A DNA stretch of 24,339 bases from Chloroflexota bacterium (GCA_005880605.1 VBIS01000061.1:1-24339), one strand, 5' to 3'; counted from the stretch's first letter, positions 11,852 through 19,464 are shown. Translations and numbers: made by a program. The notes: generated by a model from the letters alone, not told the origin.

Positions 11852-12451
11852 ATGGCCAAGGTCCAGGATGCCCCCTCACCCGAGGGGGATGCTGAGGAAC
11901 GCCGCTTGATCGATCGGAGCGCGGCCGGAGATCAGGAAGCCTTCCGCCAGCTGGTGCTCCGCTATCACCGGCTGGTGATCAACGTGGCCTTCCGCGCGCT
12001 GGGGGAAGTCGCCCTGGCCGAAGACGTTGCCCAGGACGTCTTCATCAAGGTCTACAAGGCGCTCCCCGGTTACCGGCACGATAAGCCCTTCACGCACTGG
12101 CTGCACCGGGTCGCGGCCAACGCGGTCACCGACGCGCTGCGGCGCCGACGGCCGATCGTTTCGCTCGACGGCATGGAGCAGCTGCCCGCCAGCCGCGAAG
12201 CAGATCCCCAGGACATCGCCACGCGCCACGACATGCAACGCGCCGTCCGTGACGCGATCGCGAGCCTGCCGTCGCACTATCGCGATACCATCGCCCTGCA
12301 GGCATTCGGCGAGCTCAGCTACGAGGAGATCGCCAAGACGCTCGACATTCCGCTGGGCACGGTGATGTCGCGCTTGAACGGCGCCAAGAAGCTGTTGCGA
12401 GAGCGCCTCGGAGCCCTCGCCCATCCAGACGAGGAGGCGAATACGGCTTGA
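11852..12451 (+). CDS. ECF-type RNA polymerase sigma factor, 199 aa
   Basis: A group 4 (ECF) sigma-70-family factor with only regions 2 and 4. Region 2 (about 20-95) includes AFRQLVLRYHRLVINVAFRA, DVAQDVFIKVYKALPGY and HWLHRVAANAVTDALRRRRP; region 4 (about 130-190) includes AIASLPSHYRDTIALQAFGE, LSYEEIAKTLDIPLGTVMSR and LNGAKKLLRERL. There is no extra C-terminal domain. Two adjacent starts exist, GTG 11849 and ATG 11852; ATG is used. Codons 7-13 contain a perfect 7-bp GC hairpin. The zf-HC2 protein encoded 37 bp downstream is its probable anti-sigma factor. The stimulus is unknown. Confidence 0.94.
   Translation: MAKVQDAPSPEGDAEERRLIDRSAAGDQEAFRQLVLRYHRLVINVAFRALGEVALAEDVAQDVFIKVYKALPGYRHDKPFTHWLHRVAANAVTDALRRRRPIVSLDGMEQLPASREADPQDIATRHDMQRAVRDAIASLPSHYRDTIALQAFGELSYEEIAKTLDIPLGTVMSRLNGAKKLLRERLGALAHPDEEANTA
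11871..11888. repeat. GC-rich hairpin inside the first codons of the sigma factor gene
   Basis: CCCCCTC (11871-11877), loop ACCC, GAGGGGG (11882-11888) is a perfect 7-bp stem beginning 19 nt after the ATG. Its arms resemble those of the dispersed 38-bp repeat but the flanks do not, so kinship is uncertain. Confidence 0.45.
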
Positions 12452-12488
12452 ATTCCCACCGTTTGAACAGTCAGGGGCCGGAATCCAC

Positions 12489-13370
12489 ATGTTGAGTCAC
12501 ACAACGACCCGCGATTGGCTGATCCCGTACGCCGACGGGATGCTCGCCGCGGACGAGCGTCGCCGCATCGACGGCCACATCGCCGGTTGCGCCGCCTGCG
12601 CCGCCGAGCTGCGCGAGGTCCGCGAACTCAACCTCCTGCTGGTCACGTTGCCCCCAGCACCCCCGGTCGCCTTCGCGCCCTTCTGGATGAGCCTCCAGGC
12701 GGTGCTCCCGCAGCGCCGCGTCCTGCGCATCCCAGGTTTCTCCATCTACCGCCGGGTCGGCCTGGCGCTCGCCGCGGCGACCGTCGCCCTGCTGGCCGCC
12801 GCCGGTTCCGCCTTGGCGGCGCCGTCCGCGCTGCCGGACAACCCGCTCTATCCCGTCAAGCAACTGGAAGAGAGCATCCGGCTGACCTTCACCCCCAGCA
12901 ACGCTCGGCTCATGGTGCAGTTGCAGCTGGCGAGCGAACGGTTGCGCGAGGCGCAGGCGATGGCGAACGACCACAAGCCGCTCCTGGCCGAGGCCAGCCT
13001 GCGCGCGTTCCGCATCACGATCGACGATGCTGCGGCCTCACTCAAGAATCCAGCCAACCCGCAGGCGACGAGGGCAGCGATGCAGGCGCTTCGCGCAGAC
13101 CTCGCCGCGGTCGAGCAAGCCAACTCGGGCCGCGCCGACGACGACGCAGAGGTCAAACAACTCGTCCTCGCCGCCACTGACGAACTCGACCGGATCGATC
13201 AATCAGAGGGGCTCACTACCCAACCGATGAGCGCCGTCGGCGAGCACGCCGGCACCGCAGAGGCCACGCCCGAAGCCACCCCTGGGCCCACGCCCCAGCC
13301 AGTGTCACGGCCAACGCCGTCCCCGAAACCATCAAATGGCGACGGCGACAAATCATCGGTCGAGCACTAA
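12489..13370 (+). CDS. Membrane anti-sigma factor: zf-HC2 domain, one TM segment, DUF5667-like extracytoplasmic domain, 293 aa
   Basis: The N-terminal 40 residues hold the zinc-binding anti-sigma motif HxxxCxxC (HIAGCAAC, His30, Cys34, Cys37), which would bind the sigma factor encoded just upstream. One transmembrane helix spans about residues 89-111 (VGLALAAATVALLAAAGSAL). The outer part begins PDNPLYPVKQLEESIRLTFT and is largely helical (about 120-220), the look of DUF5667. It ends in a Pro/Thr-rich tail (PEATPGPTPQPVSRPTPSPK) typical of wall- or surface-exposed linkers. The length and layout suggest release of sigma by proteolysis or by an outside signal. The ATG 12489 start is preceded by GGGG at a usable distance. 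Confidence 0.9.
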   Translation: MLSHTTTRDWLIPYADGMLAADERRRIDGHIAGCAACAAELREVRELNLLLVTLPPAPPVAFAPFWMSLQAVLPQRRVLRIPGFSIYRRVGLALAAATVALLAAAGSALAAPSALPDNPLYPVKQLEESIRLTFTPSNARLMVQLQLASERLREAQAMANDHKPLLAEASLRAFRITIDDAAASLKNPANPQATRAAMQALRADLAAVEQANSGRADDDAEVKQLVLAATDELDRIDQSEGLTTQPMSAVGEHAGTAEATPEATPGPTPQPVSRPTPSPKPSNGDGDKSSVEH

Positions 13371-13376
13371 CCGAAC

Positions 13377-13382
13377 TAGACT
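13377..13382 (+). promoter_or_regulatory. Candidate -10 box, leaderless geometry
   Basis: TAGACT ends 6 nt before GTG 13389. It has the same spacing and a similar TTTCCC-type bridge to that upstream of bioY at 3876-3890. No -35 is recognisable. Confidence 0.4.
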
Positions 13383-13388
13383 TTTCCC

Positions 13389-13991
13389 GTGAGTGCTCGC
13401 GAGGATGTCCTCGTCGTTCCGAGAGACGTCCTGTTTGCCGGCAGCGAGTGGACGGGCTTTCGTGCCACGGACCTGGATGACCTGCTGGCCCGGGTCCGAG
13501 CGAACTATCGCTTTCGTCCCCGGCAGGAGGTCGAGGAGGACGCCACCGAGCCCCAGATCATTCCCTATGTCGTCTTTCGCCATGACGACCGCTACTTCCT
13601 GACGCATCGGCTGCGGCGTTCGAGCGAGCGGCGGCTGCGGCACCTGTATTCCCTGGGCGTCGGCGGGCACATCAATCCCGAGGATGTGGAAGGCGCCGCC
13701 GACCCGATCGATGCGGGGTTGCGACGCGAGTGGGAGGAGGAGGTCGTCTACGACGGCCATTTCTCGACGCGGCTACTGGGCGCGATCAACGATCAGACCA
13801 CGCCGGTCGGCCGCGTCCACGTCGGGCTGATCTTCCTGGTCGAGGGCGACCGCCCCGACATCTCGATCCGCGAGGTCGACAAGCTGGCCGGTGCGCTGTT
13901 CCCGCTCGATGCCATGCGCAGCTACTACCTGGACATGGAGTCCTGGTCGCAGCTGATCTTCGATTACCTGACGCGCGTTCCGGTCGCGTAG
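13389..13991 (+). CDS. Predicted Nudix-fold phosphoesterase (COG4112-like), 200 aa
   Basis: A larger relative of Nudix hydrolases. Residues 57-75 (IIPYVVFRHDDRYFLTHRL) form the first strands of the fold; LGVGGHINPEDV (89-100) opens the Nudix box, which is stretched by several residues before LRREWEEEVVYDG (111-123), keeping the REx(2)EE metal-binding core. The C-terminal half (HVGLIFLVEGDRPDISIREV, then LDMESWSQLIFDYL) fits the COG4112 family of predicted phosphoesterases with unknown substrate. The GTG 13389 start follows a -10-like TAGACT after 6 nt and has no Shine-Dalgarno. The gene is 18 bp after the anti-sigma gene but appears to have its own promoter. Confidence 0.85.
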   Translation: MSAREDVLVVPRDVLFAGSEWTGFRATDLDDLLARVRANYRFRPRQEVEEDATEPQIIPYVVFRHDDRYFLTHRLRRSSERRLRHLYSLGVGGHINPEDVEGAADPIDAGLRREWEEEVVYDGHFSTRLLGAINDQTTPVGRVHVGLIFLVEGDRPDISIREVDKLAGALFPLDAMRSYYLDMESWSQLIFDYLTRVPVA

Positions 13992-14028
13992 CGCCCCCAC
14001 CCTACCCTCCCCCAGAGGGGGAGGGGAA
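13991..14028. repeat. Dispersed 38-bp repeat, copy C, between convergent genes
   Basis: It matches copy B at 35 of 38 positions. The perfect hairpin core has arms 14005-14013 and 14017-14025 with an AGA loop. It fills nearly all of the 45-bp gap between two convergent genes and may act as a two-way transcription terminator, although no U-tract follows. Confidence 0.8.
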
Positions 14029-14036
14029 CTGCGGTC

Positions 14037-15407
14037 TTAGCTGGTCAGGTCTTTGGCGAGCTCCTCGAAGTTGCGGACGTAGCGCAGCACGTCGTCCTCG
14101 GAATGCTGGACCGAGAGCGTCCAGTTTTCCTCGGCGCCGGGCGCCATCAGCACGCCACGGTTGCACTGATAGAGCCACGACAGGTAGGCGTACTTCTTAT
14201 CGATCGTGAGGTAGTCGCGGTAGTTGCGCACGCGCTCCTTGCGATAGGTGACGCAGCCGCGCGCGGCCAGCGTGATCGGATGGAAGGGCAGCTGGTAGTC
14301 GCTCATCACCTTGCGCAGCCCGCCCTCGAGTGCCTCGGCGAGCGCATCGAAATGGGTGTAGGCCTGCGGTGTCAGCACGGTCAGCAGGGTCGCCTTTGAC
14401 GCCGCGATCGTCAGGGGGTTGCCATTGAAGGTCCCGATCTGGACCACCTTGTGCTCATCGATGGTGCCCATGACATCCGCGCGGCCACCCACCGCACCGC
14501 AGGGCAACCCACCGCCAATCGCCTTGGCGAGCGCCACCAGATCCGGGGTCACGCCGAAGCGCTCCGTGGCGCCGCCGGCGGCGATCGTCGCCCCGGTTTT
14601 GACCTCGTCGAAAATCAGGAGTGCCCCGTGTCGGTGGGCGAGGTCGCGGACGCCTGCCAGGTAGCCCGCATCCGGGAGCACGATCCCGATGTTCATCATC
14701 ACCGGCTCGAGGATGATGGCGGCCACTTCGCCGCGATGCCGATCCAGCGTGCGCTCCAGGACCTGCAGGTCGTTGAAGGGGACGACGGTAACCAGGTCCA
14801 CCACCGCCTGCGGGGTTCCGGCGCTGTACGACACCGAGACGGGGGCGTCGGCGGGGCCCATCTTGTCCGGCGGCGGTTCGACCGAGACCAGCAGCGCATC
14901 GTGATGGCCGTGGTAGCTCGCCTCGATCTTGATGAGGCGATCACGTCCGGTGAAGCCACGCGCCAGGCGCACGGCATCGAGCGTCGATTCGGTTCCACTG
15001 TTGGTAAAACGCCATTGCGGCTGCTTGAAGCGGCGCGATAGCTCCTCGGCGACGACGGCGTCGTCGGCCACCGGCTGCGCGAAGTGTGTTCCTCGGGCGG
15101 CGCGCTCGGTGATCGCCTTCACGATCAGCGGGTGCGCATGCCCCACCACCATGACACCGAAGCCGTTGTGAAAGTCGACGTACTCGTTGCCGTCGACGTC
15201 CCAGATGCGGCTGCCTTTCCCGTGGTCGATGAAGACCGGCTGGGGCGCCGCATCCTGGAAGGATGAAGGCACGCCCCTGGGGATGACCTGCTTGGCTTGC
15301 TTCCAGAGCTGATCGGACTTCTGGCGCTTGGCCCGGAACCGTTCCTCCTCCTTGGCGGTCAGTTCGACGACGCGGCCGGGGGCGATCGGTTCGGCGATAG
15401 TACTCAC
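14037..15407 (-). CDS. Class III PLP-dependent aminotransferase (HemL-like), 456 aa
   Basis: A class III aminotransferase close to glutamate-1-semialdehyde aminomutase. Motifs: DVDGNEYVDFHNGFGVMVVG (71-90), NSGTESTLDAVRLARGFTGR (136-155), SYHGHHDALLV (164-174), LLIFDEVKTG with Asp267, VALAKAIGGGLPCGAVGG with the Schiff-base Lys295, and GTFNGNPLTIAA. The DEVKTG version differs from the DEVMTGFR of true HemL, and no other haem genes are near, so it more likely transaminates an amine or omega-amino acid. The frame runs on to 15695, but GTG 15407 has a good GGAGGG site and overlaps the ureohydrolase stop by 4 bp (GTGA). The pair forms an operon with the ureohydrolase first. Confidence 0.9.
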   Translation of the reverse strand: MSTIAEPIAPGRVVELTAKEEERFRAKRQKSDQLWKQAKQVIPRGVPSSFQDAAPQPVFIDHGKGSRIWDVDGNEYVDFHNGFGVMVVGHAHPLIVKAITERAARGTHFAQPVADDAVVAEELSRRFKQPQWRFTNSGTESTLDAVRLARGFTGRDRLIKIEASYHGHHDALLVSVEPPPDKMGPADAPVSVSYSAGTPQAVVDLVTVVPFNDLQVLERTLDRHRGEVAAIILEPVMMNIGIVLPDAGYLAGVRDLAHRHGALLIFDEVKTGATIAAGGATERFGVTPDLVALAKAIGGGLPCGAVGGRADVMGTIDEHKVVQIGTFNGNPLTIAASKATLLTVLTPQAYTHFDALAEALEGGLRKVMSDYQLPFHPITLAARGCVTYRKERVRNYRDYLTIDKKYAYLSWLYQCNRGVLMAPGAEENWTLSVQHSEDDVLRYVRNFEELAKDLTS

Positions 15408-16309
15408 GGCTTCCCTCCTCGAGTCTTCTTCACGGCCAGGGCCGAAATCGCGTCGAGTATGCAGCGGTTGGCGTTTTGGGCGGTGATCTCCGAATGATCG
15501 TACTGCATGCCGCCCGGCTCGGGGGTGCCCGTCCCCGGCGCGAACCCGGGGTCGAGCACGTCGATATCCACCGAGAGATAGATCAGCTCGGGACCATCGA
15601 GCGCTTCGGAGATCGCCTGGTCGATAACCGTCTCGACGCCTCGATCGAGCAGCTCGCCCATCAGGTGCCAGCGCATCCCCTGCGCGCGCATCCACTCGAA
15701 GATCTCGCGCTCGGGCCAGTAGCCGCGCAGCCCAATCTGCACGAAGTTGCGCCCGGGGATGGCACCCGATTCGATCAGCCGGCGCATCGGCGTGGCGTGC
15801 GAAGCCAGGTTGCCCCAGCTGTCGCGGCCGGTGTCGGCGTGCGCGTCAAAGTGCACGATGCCGACCTTGCCCCGGCCGTAGGCGTCGGCCACGGCGGTCG
15901 CCGACGGGTAGGTGATCGAGTGATCGCCCCCGATCACCATGGGCACGATCTTCCTCGAGGCGACTTCGGCGACCCTCGTTCGGATCGCCTCGTGGGCCTG
16001 GTCGGTCATCCCCGGGTAGCAGACCGCGTCGCCATAGTCGACGACCTTCAAGACCTCAAAGGGCGCCACCTCCAGGCCGAGGTGCCAGCTGGGCGGTTGA
16101 TAGTTCGCGACCCGCACGGACCGGGGGCCGAAACGGGCGCCCGGCCGGTAGGTCGTCGAATCGTCCCAGGGTGCGCCGATGACGGCGACATCCGGGCGCC
16201 ACTGGTCGAGCTCCTCCGGCTCACTCAACGAGCGCGCTTTGAGGAAGGTCGCCGGACCGAGGTACTGGGGACCGTCCACCTGGGCATCGAGGTTGGGGGT
16301 TGTAGGCAT
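15404..16309 (-). CDS. Ureohydrolase of the arginase/agmatinase family with apparent internal deletion, 301 aa
   Basis: Ureohydrolases cleave guanidino compounds (arginine, agmatine, guanidinobutyrate and others) to urea using two metal ions. All metal ligands are seen: His130 in IGGDHSITYP, Asp155/His157/Asp159 in HFDAHADTG, and Asp248/Asp250 in YLSVDIDVLDPGFAPGTGTP. Normally about 30 residues of helix and strand (ending in a DVVEVxP-like strand) lie between the TP.GG motif and the YDxSxIT motif; here TPEPGG (262-267) is followed almost at once by YDHSEITAQ (270-278). The N-terminus (1-40) is longer than in SpeB-type enzymes, so total length looks normal. The ATG 16309 lies at the centre of a 20-bp palindrome. 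Activity after the deletion is uncertain. Confidence 0.88.
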   Translation of the reverse strand: MPTTPNLDAQVDGPQYLGPATFLKARSLSEPEELDQWRPDVAVIGAPWDDSTTYRPGARFGPRSVRVANYQPPSWHLGLEVAPFEVLKVVDYGDAVCYPGMTDQAHEAIRTRVAEVASRKIVPMVIGGDHSITYPSATAVADAYGRGKVGIVHFDAHADTGRDSWGNLASHATPMRRLIESGAIPGRNFVQIGLRGYWPEREIFEWMRAQGMRWHLMGELLDRGVETVIDQAISEALDGPELIYLSVDIDVLDPGFAPGTGTPEPGGMQYDHSEITAQNANRCILDAISALAVKKTRGGKP

Positions 16310-16319
16310 TCGCCTACAA
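16300..16319. promoter_or_regulatory. Palindromic operator candidate between the ureohydrolase and ABC transporter genes
   Basis: Arms TTGTAGGC (16300-16307) and GCCTACAA (16312-16319) are perfect, with a 4-base ATTC spacer. The site covers the ATG of the ureohydrolase on the minus strand, and its right arm overlaps TACAAT (16315-16320), the best -10 hexamer for the plus-strand ABC genes (a weak TTGGGG lies 16 bp upstream at 16293-16298). One regulator bound here could control both divergent units. The TTGT/ACAA ends resemble GntR-family sites, but no regulator gene is nearby. Confidence 0.6.
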
Positions 16320-16373
16320 TTCTCGCAGCGTCTTCATTGCACGCTTACGAAGACCGGCTGGGGAGGGAAAAAC

Positions 16374-17321
16374 ATGAAACGGTTACCAATCGTTCTGGCC
16401 ACGGTGGCCATGACGCTGGCGGCGTGCGGTGGGTCATCAGCAGGCCCGGCAGCCTCGAGCTCCGGACCGGCCAAGGTGGCCAGCATCGCGGCGGAGGTTC
16501 CGTCGTCGGTGCCGACACCAATTCAGATCGCGACCGATGCGACCTACTCGCCCGACGAGTACATCGATCCCACCACGGGTGACATCGTCGGCTGGGACAT
16601 CGACCTGGGCAAGGCGATTTGCAAGGTCATGGGAGTGGCCTGCACCTTCAACAACGTCACCTTCGACAGCATCATTCCGCAACTCACCGCCACTAACCCG
16701 CGCTACGTGCTCGGCATTTCCAGCTTTACGCCGACCGCAGAACGCGAAGCCAAAGGCATCGACTTCGTCAGCTACTACAAAGCCGGCGAAGGCTGGGTCG
16801 TAGCGGCGTCGAGCAGCATTACGGTGAACAGCGCGGCGGACATGTGCGGCCATACCATCGCCGTGGAAACCGGCACGACGGAAGAGACCGACGCCTGGGG
16901 ATACATCGGCAAGCAGGTTGGGGGCACGGCGATCGCGGGCGCCAAGGACAACTGCACCTCCGCCGGCAAGCAGGACCTCAAGGTCTCCAGTTTTGAGAAG
17001 CAGACGGACGCGAACACCGCGTTACTCTCCGGGCGCGCAGACATCGGCTTTCTGGACTCTCAGATCGCCGCCTACCAGGCGAAGGCAACTAACGGAAAGG
17101 TCAAGTCGACTGGTCAGGGCTGCAGCGTGTCCCCCTATGGCATCGCCATGGCGAAAGGCAGCCCGGTGGAAAAGGCAGTCCAGGATGCCGTTAAGTACTT
17201 GATCGACAACGGGTATTACAAGACGATCCTCCAGACCTGGAGCGTTACCGACGGGGCGATTGCGAGCTCGGACGTGAAGATCAATGACAACAACTCGATC
17301 GGCGCGACCTGCGTGCCCTAA
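16374..17321 (+). CDS. Amino-acid ABC transporter substrate-binding lipoprotein, 315 aa
   Basis: A periplasmic-binding-protein family 3 (SBP_bac_3) lipoprotein that captures an amino acid or related amine outside the cell. A signal peptide ends at the lipobox TLAACGG, with lipidated Cys18, followed by a Ser/Ala/Pro-rich linker. The family pattern includes TYSPDEYIDPTTGDIVGWDI, DLGKAICKVMGV, FDSIIPQLTA, ERE..GIDFVSYYKAGEGWVV, GHTIAVETGTTEE and GYYKTILQTW. Six cysteines outside the lipobox could form disulphides. ATG 16374 has a good GGAGGG site 7-8 nt upstream. It is first of a three-gene transporter operon, divergent from the ureohydrolase, which hints at a guanidino compound or cationic amino acid as ligand; that is inference. 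Confidence 0.93.
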   Translation: MKRLPIVLATVAMTLAACGGSSAGPAASSSGPAKVASIAAEVPSSVPTPIQIATDATYSPDEYIDPTTGDIVGWDIDLGKAICKVMGVACTFNNVTFDSIIPQLTATNPRYVLGISSFTPTAEREAKGIDFVSYYKAGEGWVVAASSSITVNSAADMCGHTIAVETGTTEETDAWGYIGKQVGGTAIAGAKDNCTSAGKQDLKVSSFEKQTDANTALLSGRADIGFLDSQIAAYQAKATNGKVKSTGQGCSVSPYGIAMAKGSPVEKAVQDAVKYLIDNGYYKTILQTWSVTDGAIASSDVKINDNNSIGATCVP

Positions 17322-17341
17322 GCAGGTAATCGCGAGCCCGC

Positions 17342-18334
17342 GTGGCTAACGCGGTCGGGCTGCGGCCGGAAGCGATCAAGGCGGTCCCGGTTCGACATCC
17401 GGGGCGCTGGGTGGCGGCGATTGTCGTCGGGGCAATCGCCGCCTACATCTTCTACACGGTCGTGACCGCGATCCAGAACGATCACACCGCCCAGGGCTCT
17501 GGCTGGGCTGCGGTCGGCCACTACCTTTTCAACACCCTCATTTTCAAAGGGATTCTTGTCACCCTCGAATTGACCGTGCTCGCGATGGCCGTCGGTATCG
17601 TCCTGGGCGTGATCCTTGCCGTAATGCGCTTGTCGCCCAACCCGGTGATGTCCTGGGTGAGCTGGCTGTACATCTGGTTCTTTCGTGGCACCCCGGTGCT
17701 GGTGCAGATCTTCTTCTGGTTCAACCTGAACCTGGTCCTCAAGAGCATCGACATCGGCATTCCCTTTACCTCGTTCTGGCTGCATGCGAACACGAATAGC
17801 TTGATCCCGCCATTTATGGCCGCACTCCTCGGCCTCGGCTTCAATGAGGCGGCATACATGGCGGAGATCGTCCGCGCCGGCATCATCTCTGTGGAGCATG
17901 GCCAGACGGAGGCGGCCCAGGCCTTGGGGATGAACCGGGGTCTCGTCATGCGGCGGATCGTATTGCCGCAGGCCATGCGGGTCATCATTCCGCCGACTGG
18001 AAACGAGACCATCTCGATGTTGAAGACCACATCTCTTGCTTTCACGGCCTCGGTGACGGAGCTGTTTACCCGCCAGCAGCAGATTGCGACCGCGACCTAC
18101 GACGTCCTCGAACTCCTGATCGTGGCGAGCATCTGGTACCTGGTCATGACATCAATCCTTACCGTCGGCCAGTTTTACATCGAGCGGCATTTCGGCCGCG
18201 GCTCATCGCGGGGGACGACAGCGACTCCGTTTCAACGGTTCAGACGGATGTTGTTCACGTTCCACGCGCCGCCGCCAGCGCCTCCGGAGTTGGCGCCAGC
18301 GGCCCCGGCCGTCCCCCGCAGCGAGCACCGTTGA
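17342..18334 (+). CDS. Amino-acid ABC transporter permease (His/Glu/Gln/Arg/opine family), 330 aa
   Basis: The inner-membrane channel subunit of the polar amino acid transporter. An extra N-terminal TM (about 18-42, WVAAIVVGAIAAYIFYTVVTAI) precedes the standard five-helix core. The FRGTPVLVQIFFWF motif (about 113-126) and the EAA loop that docks to the ATPase (EAAQALGMNRGLVMRRIVLP, then QAMRVIIPPTGNE) are typical. A loop of about 35 residues lies between core helices. The tail after about residue 290 is Arg- and then Pro/Ala-rich and cytoplasmic, unusually long for the family. The GTG 17342 start is 20 bp after the binding-protein gene. Confidence 0.93.
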   Translation: MANAVGLRPEAIKAVPVRHPGRWVAAIVVGAIAAYIFYTVVTAIQNDHTAQGSGWAAVGHYLFNTLIFKGILVTLELTVLAMAVGIVLGVILAVMRLSPNPVMSWVSWLYIWFFRGTPVLVQIFFWFNLNLVLKSIDIGIPFTSFWLHANTNSLIPPFMAALLGLGFNEAAYMAEIVRAGIISVEHGQTEAAQALGMNRGLVMRRIVLPQAMRVIIPPTGNETISMLKTTSLAFTASVTELFTRQQQIATATYDVLELLIVASIWYLVMTSILTVGQFYIERHFGRGSSRGTTATPFQRFRRMLFTFHAPPPAPPELAPAAPAVPRSEHR

Positions 18335-18335
18335 C

Positions 18336-19103
18336 GTGAGCAGCCCGGCCATGGTCAAAGCGGAAGCGGTACAGAAGAGCTTCGGGCGACTCGAGGTGCT
18401 CAAGGGCATCGACCTCGAGGTGTCCCCAAAAGAAGTGCTCTGCCTGATCGGCCCGTCCGGCTCGGGCAAGAGCACCTTCTTGCGATGCATCAACCATTTG
18501 GAAAAGATCGACGGTGGCCGGCTGTCGGTGGACGGCGAGCTGGTCGGTTATCAGCAGCGGGGCGACAAGCTTTACGAGTTGCGCGATGCCGAGGTTTGCC
18601 GCAAGCGCTCAGAGATCGGCATGGTCTTCCAGCACTTCAATCTCTTTCCCCACATGACGGCGCTGGAGAACCTCACCGAAGCCCCGATCCGGGTCAAGAA
18701 AGAGAGTCGCACGGTCGCCGTCGAACGCGGCCGCAAGCTGCTCGAGCGCGTCGGGCTTGGCGAGAAGGTCAATGCCTATCCGAGGCAGCTCTCTGGTGGC
18801 CAGCAACAGCGGGTCGCGATCGCGCGGGCGTTGGCAATGGAGCCCAAGCTGATGCTCTTCGACGAGCCCACGTCGGCGCTGGACCCGGAGTTGGTGGGCG
18901 AGGTGCTCGACGTCATGCGCGGTCTAGCGGAGGATGGGATGACCATGGTCGTCGTGACGCACGAGATGGGATTTGCCCGCGAGGTCAGTGACAACCTGGT
19001 CTTCATGGATGGCGGCGTCATCGTCGAAGCCGGCAAGCCCCGTGAAATTCTGAGTAGTCCGCAGCACGAGCGGACGCGCGCCTTCTTGTCGAAAGTGCTC
19101 TAA
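18336..19103 (+). CDS. Amino-acid ABC transporter ATP-binding protein (GlnQ/HisP type), 255 aa
   Basis: The ATPase of the transporter. Walker A GPSGSGKST (39-47), Q-loop VFQHFNLFPHMTALENL, signature LSGGQQQR, Walker B LMLFDEPTSALDPE, and the switch His in VVVTHEMGFA are all present, and HFNLFPHMT is typical of polar amino acid systems. GTG 18336 begins one base after the permease stop; ATG 18351 is an equally good start (MVKAEAVQKSFG is the usual N-terminus). It completes the operon of binding protein, permease and ATPase. A stem-like GC-rich sequence follows in the 28-bp gap before the convergent YCII gene. Confidence 0.95.
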   Translation: MSSPAMVKAEAVQKSFGRLEVLKGIDLEVSPKEVLCLIGPSGSGKSTFLRCINHLEKIDGGRLSVDGELVGYQQRGDKLYELRDAEVCRKRSEIGMVFQHFNLFPHMTALENLTEAPIRVKKESRTVAVERGRKLLERVGLGEKVNAYPRQLSGGQQQRVAIARALAMEPKLMLFDEPTSALDPELVGEVLDVMRGLAEDGMTMVVVTHEMGFAREVSDNLVFMDGGVIVEAGKPREILSSPQHERTRAFLSKVL

Positions 19104-19131
19104 TGCCCCCATCCGTAAACGCGGGAGGGGA

Positions 19132-19464
19132 TCATCGGGGCACGTCGATGCAGGGCCGGACGATCGTCGAGCCGCCGAGCGCGATGTGCGGCGCCTCGCG
19201 GGCAATCGCGATCGCGTCGTCGAGCGAGTCGGTGTTGACCACCATGTAGCCGTAGATGTCGGGCGTAGCGAGTGGCACGTCGCCAACGGACGAGCTGGTC
19301 ACCGCCTTCGCCCGTTGCTCCAGGGGTGCTCCGGACTCGAGCGCGCCGCGCTGGGCGAGCGACGCCATATAGGCACCCCACTTTTGGTTGTACGCCTGGG
19401 TTTGCGCATCGCCCGCGTTTGGCTGGCCGGACAGCCCGATCATCAGGAACAGAAATTTCGCCAT
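19132..19464 (-). CDS. YCII-related protein, 110 aa
   Basis: A small protein with the YCII (dimeric alpha-beta barrel) fold. It starts MAKFLFLMIGLSG, has a middle helix KWGAYMASLAQRGALESGAP, and ends ATPDIYGYMVVNTDSLDDAI and AREAPHIALGGSTIVRPCID, the order usual in YCII-related proteins linked to sigma factors or catabolic genes. Family members are enzymes or ligand binders of mostly unknown substrate. The ATG at 19464 has a strong GGAGGAC site. The gene is 14 bp downstream of the FAD oxidoreductase gene on the same strand, so they are probably co-transcribed. Confidence 0.88.
   Translation of the reverse strand: MAKFLFLMIGLSGQPNAGDAQTQAYNQKWGAYMASLAQRGALESGAPLEQRAKAVTSSSVGDVPLATPDIYGYMVVNTDSLDDAIAIAREAPHIALGGSTIVRPCIDVPR

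Noticed and set aside
14037..15407. HemL (haem biosynthesis) assignment
   Set aside because: Similar overall, but DEVKTG replaces the DEVMTGFR type motif and the gene is coupled to a ureohydrolase, with no haem genes in view.
15408..15695. Possible N-terminal extension of the class III aminotransferase
   Set aside because: The extension reads the ureohydrolase sequence out of frame; GTG 15407 has a good ribosome site and a 4-bp overlap with the upstream stop.
16179..16373. Possible upstream start of the substrate-binding protein
   Set aside because: The signal peptide and lipobox start at ATG 16374, which also has the ribosome site; the upstream part is antisense to the ureohydrolase.
15476..16582. 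Long plus-strand open frame of 368 codons
   Set aside because: It is antisense to the ureohydrolase and then runs into the binding-protein gene in the wrong frame; there is no domain and no ribosome site.
19105..19129. CCCCCATCC...GGGAGGGG sequence considered a fourth copy of the dispersed repeat
   Set aside because: Only the G/C-rich ends resemble the repeat; the middle differs and the arms pair imperfectly. It may simply be a terminator-like stem between the convergent ABC and YCII genes.
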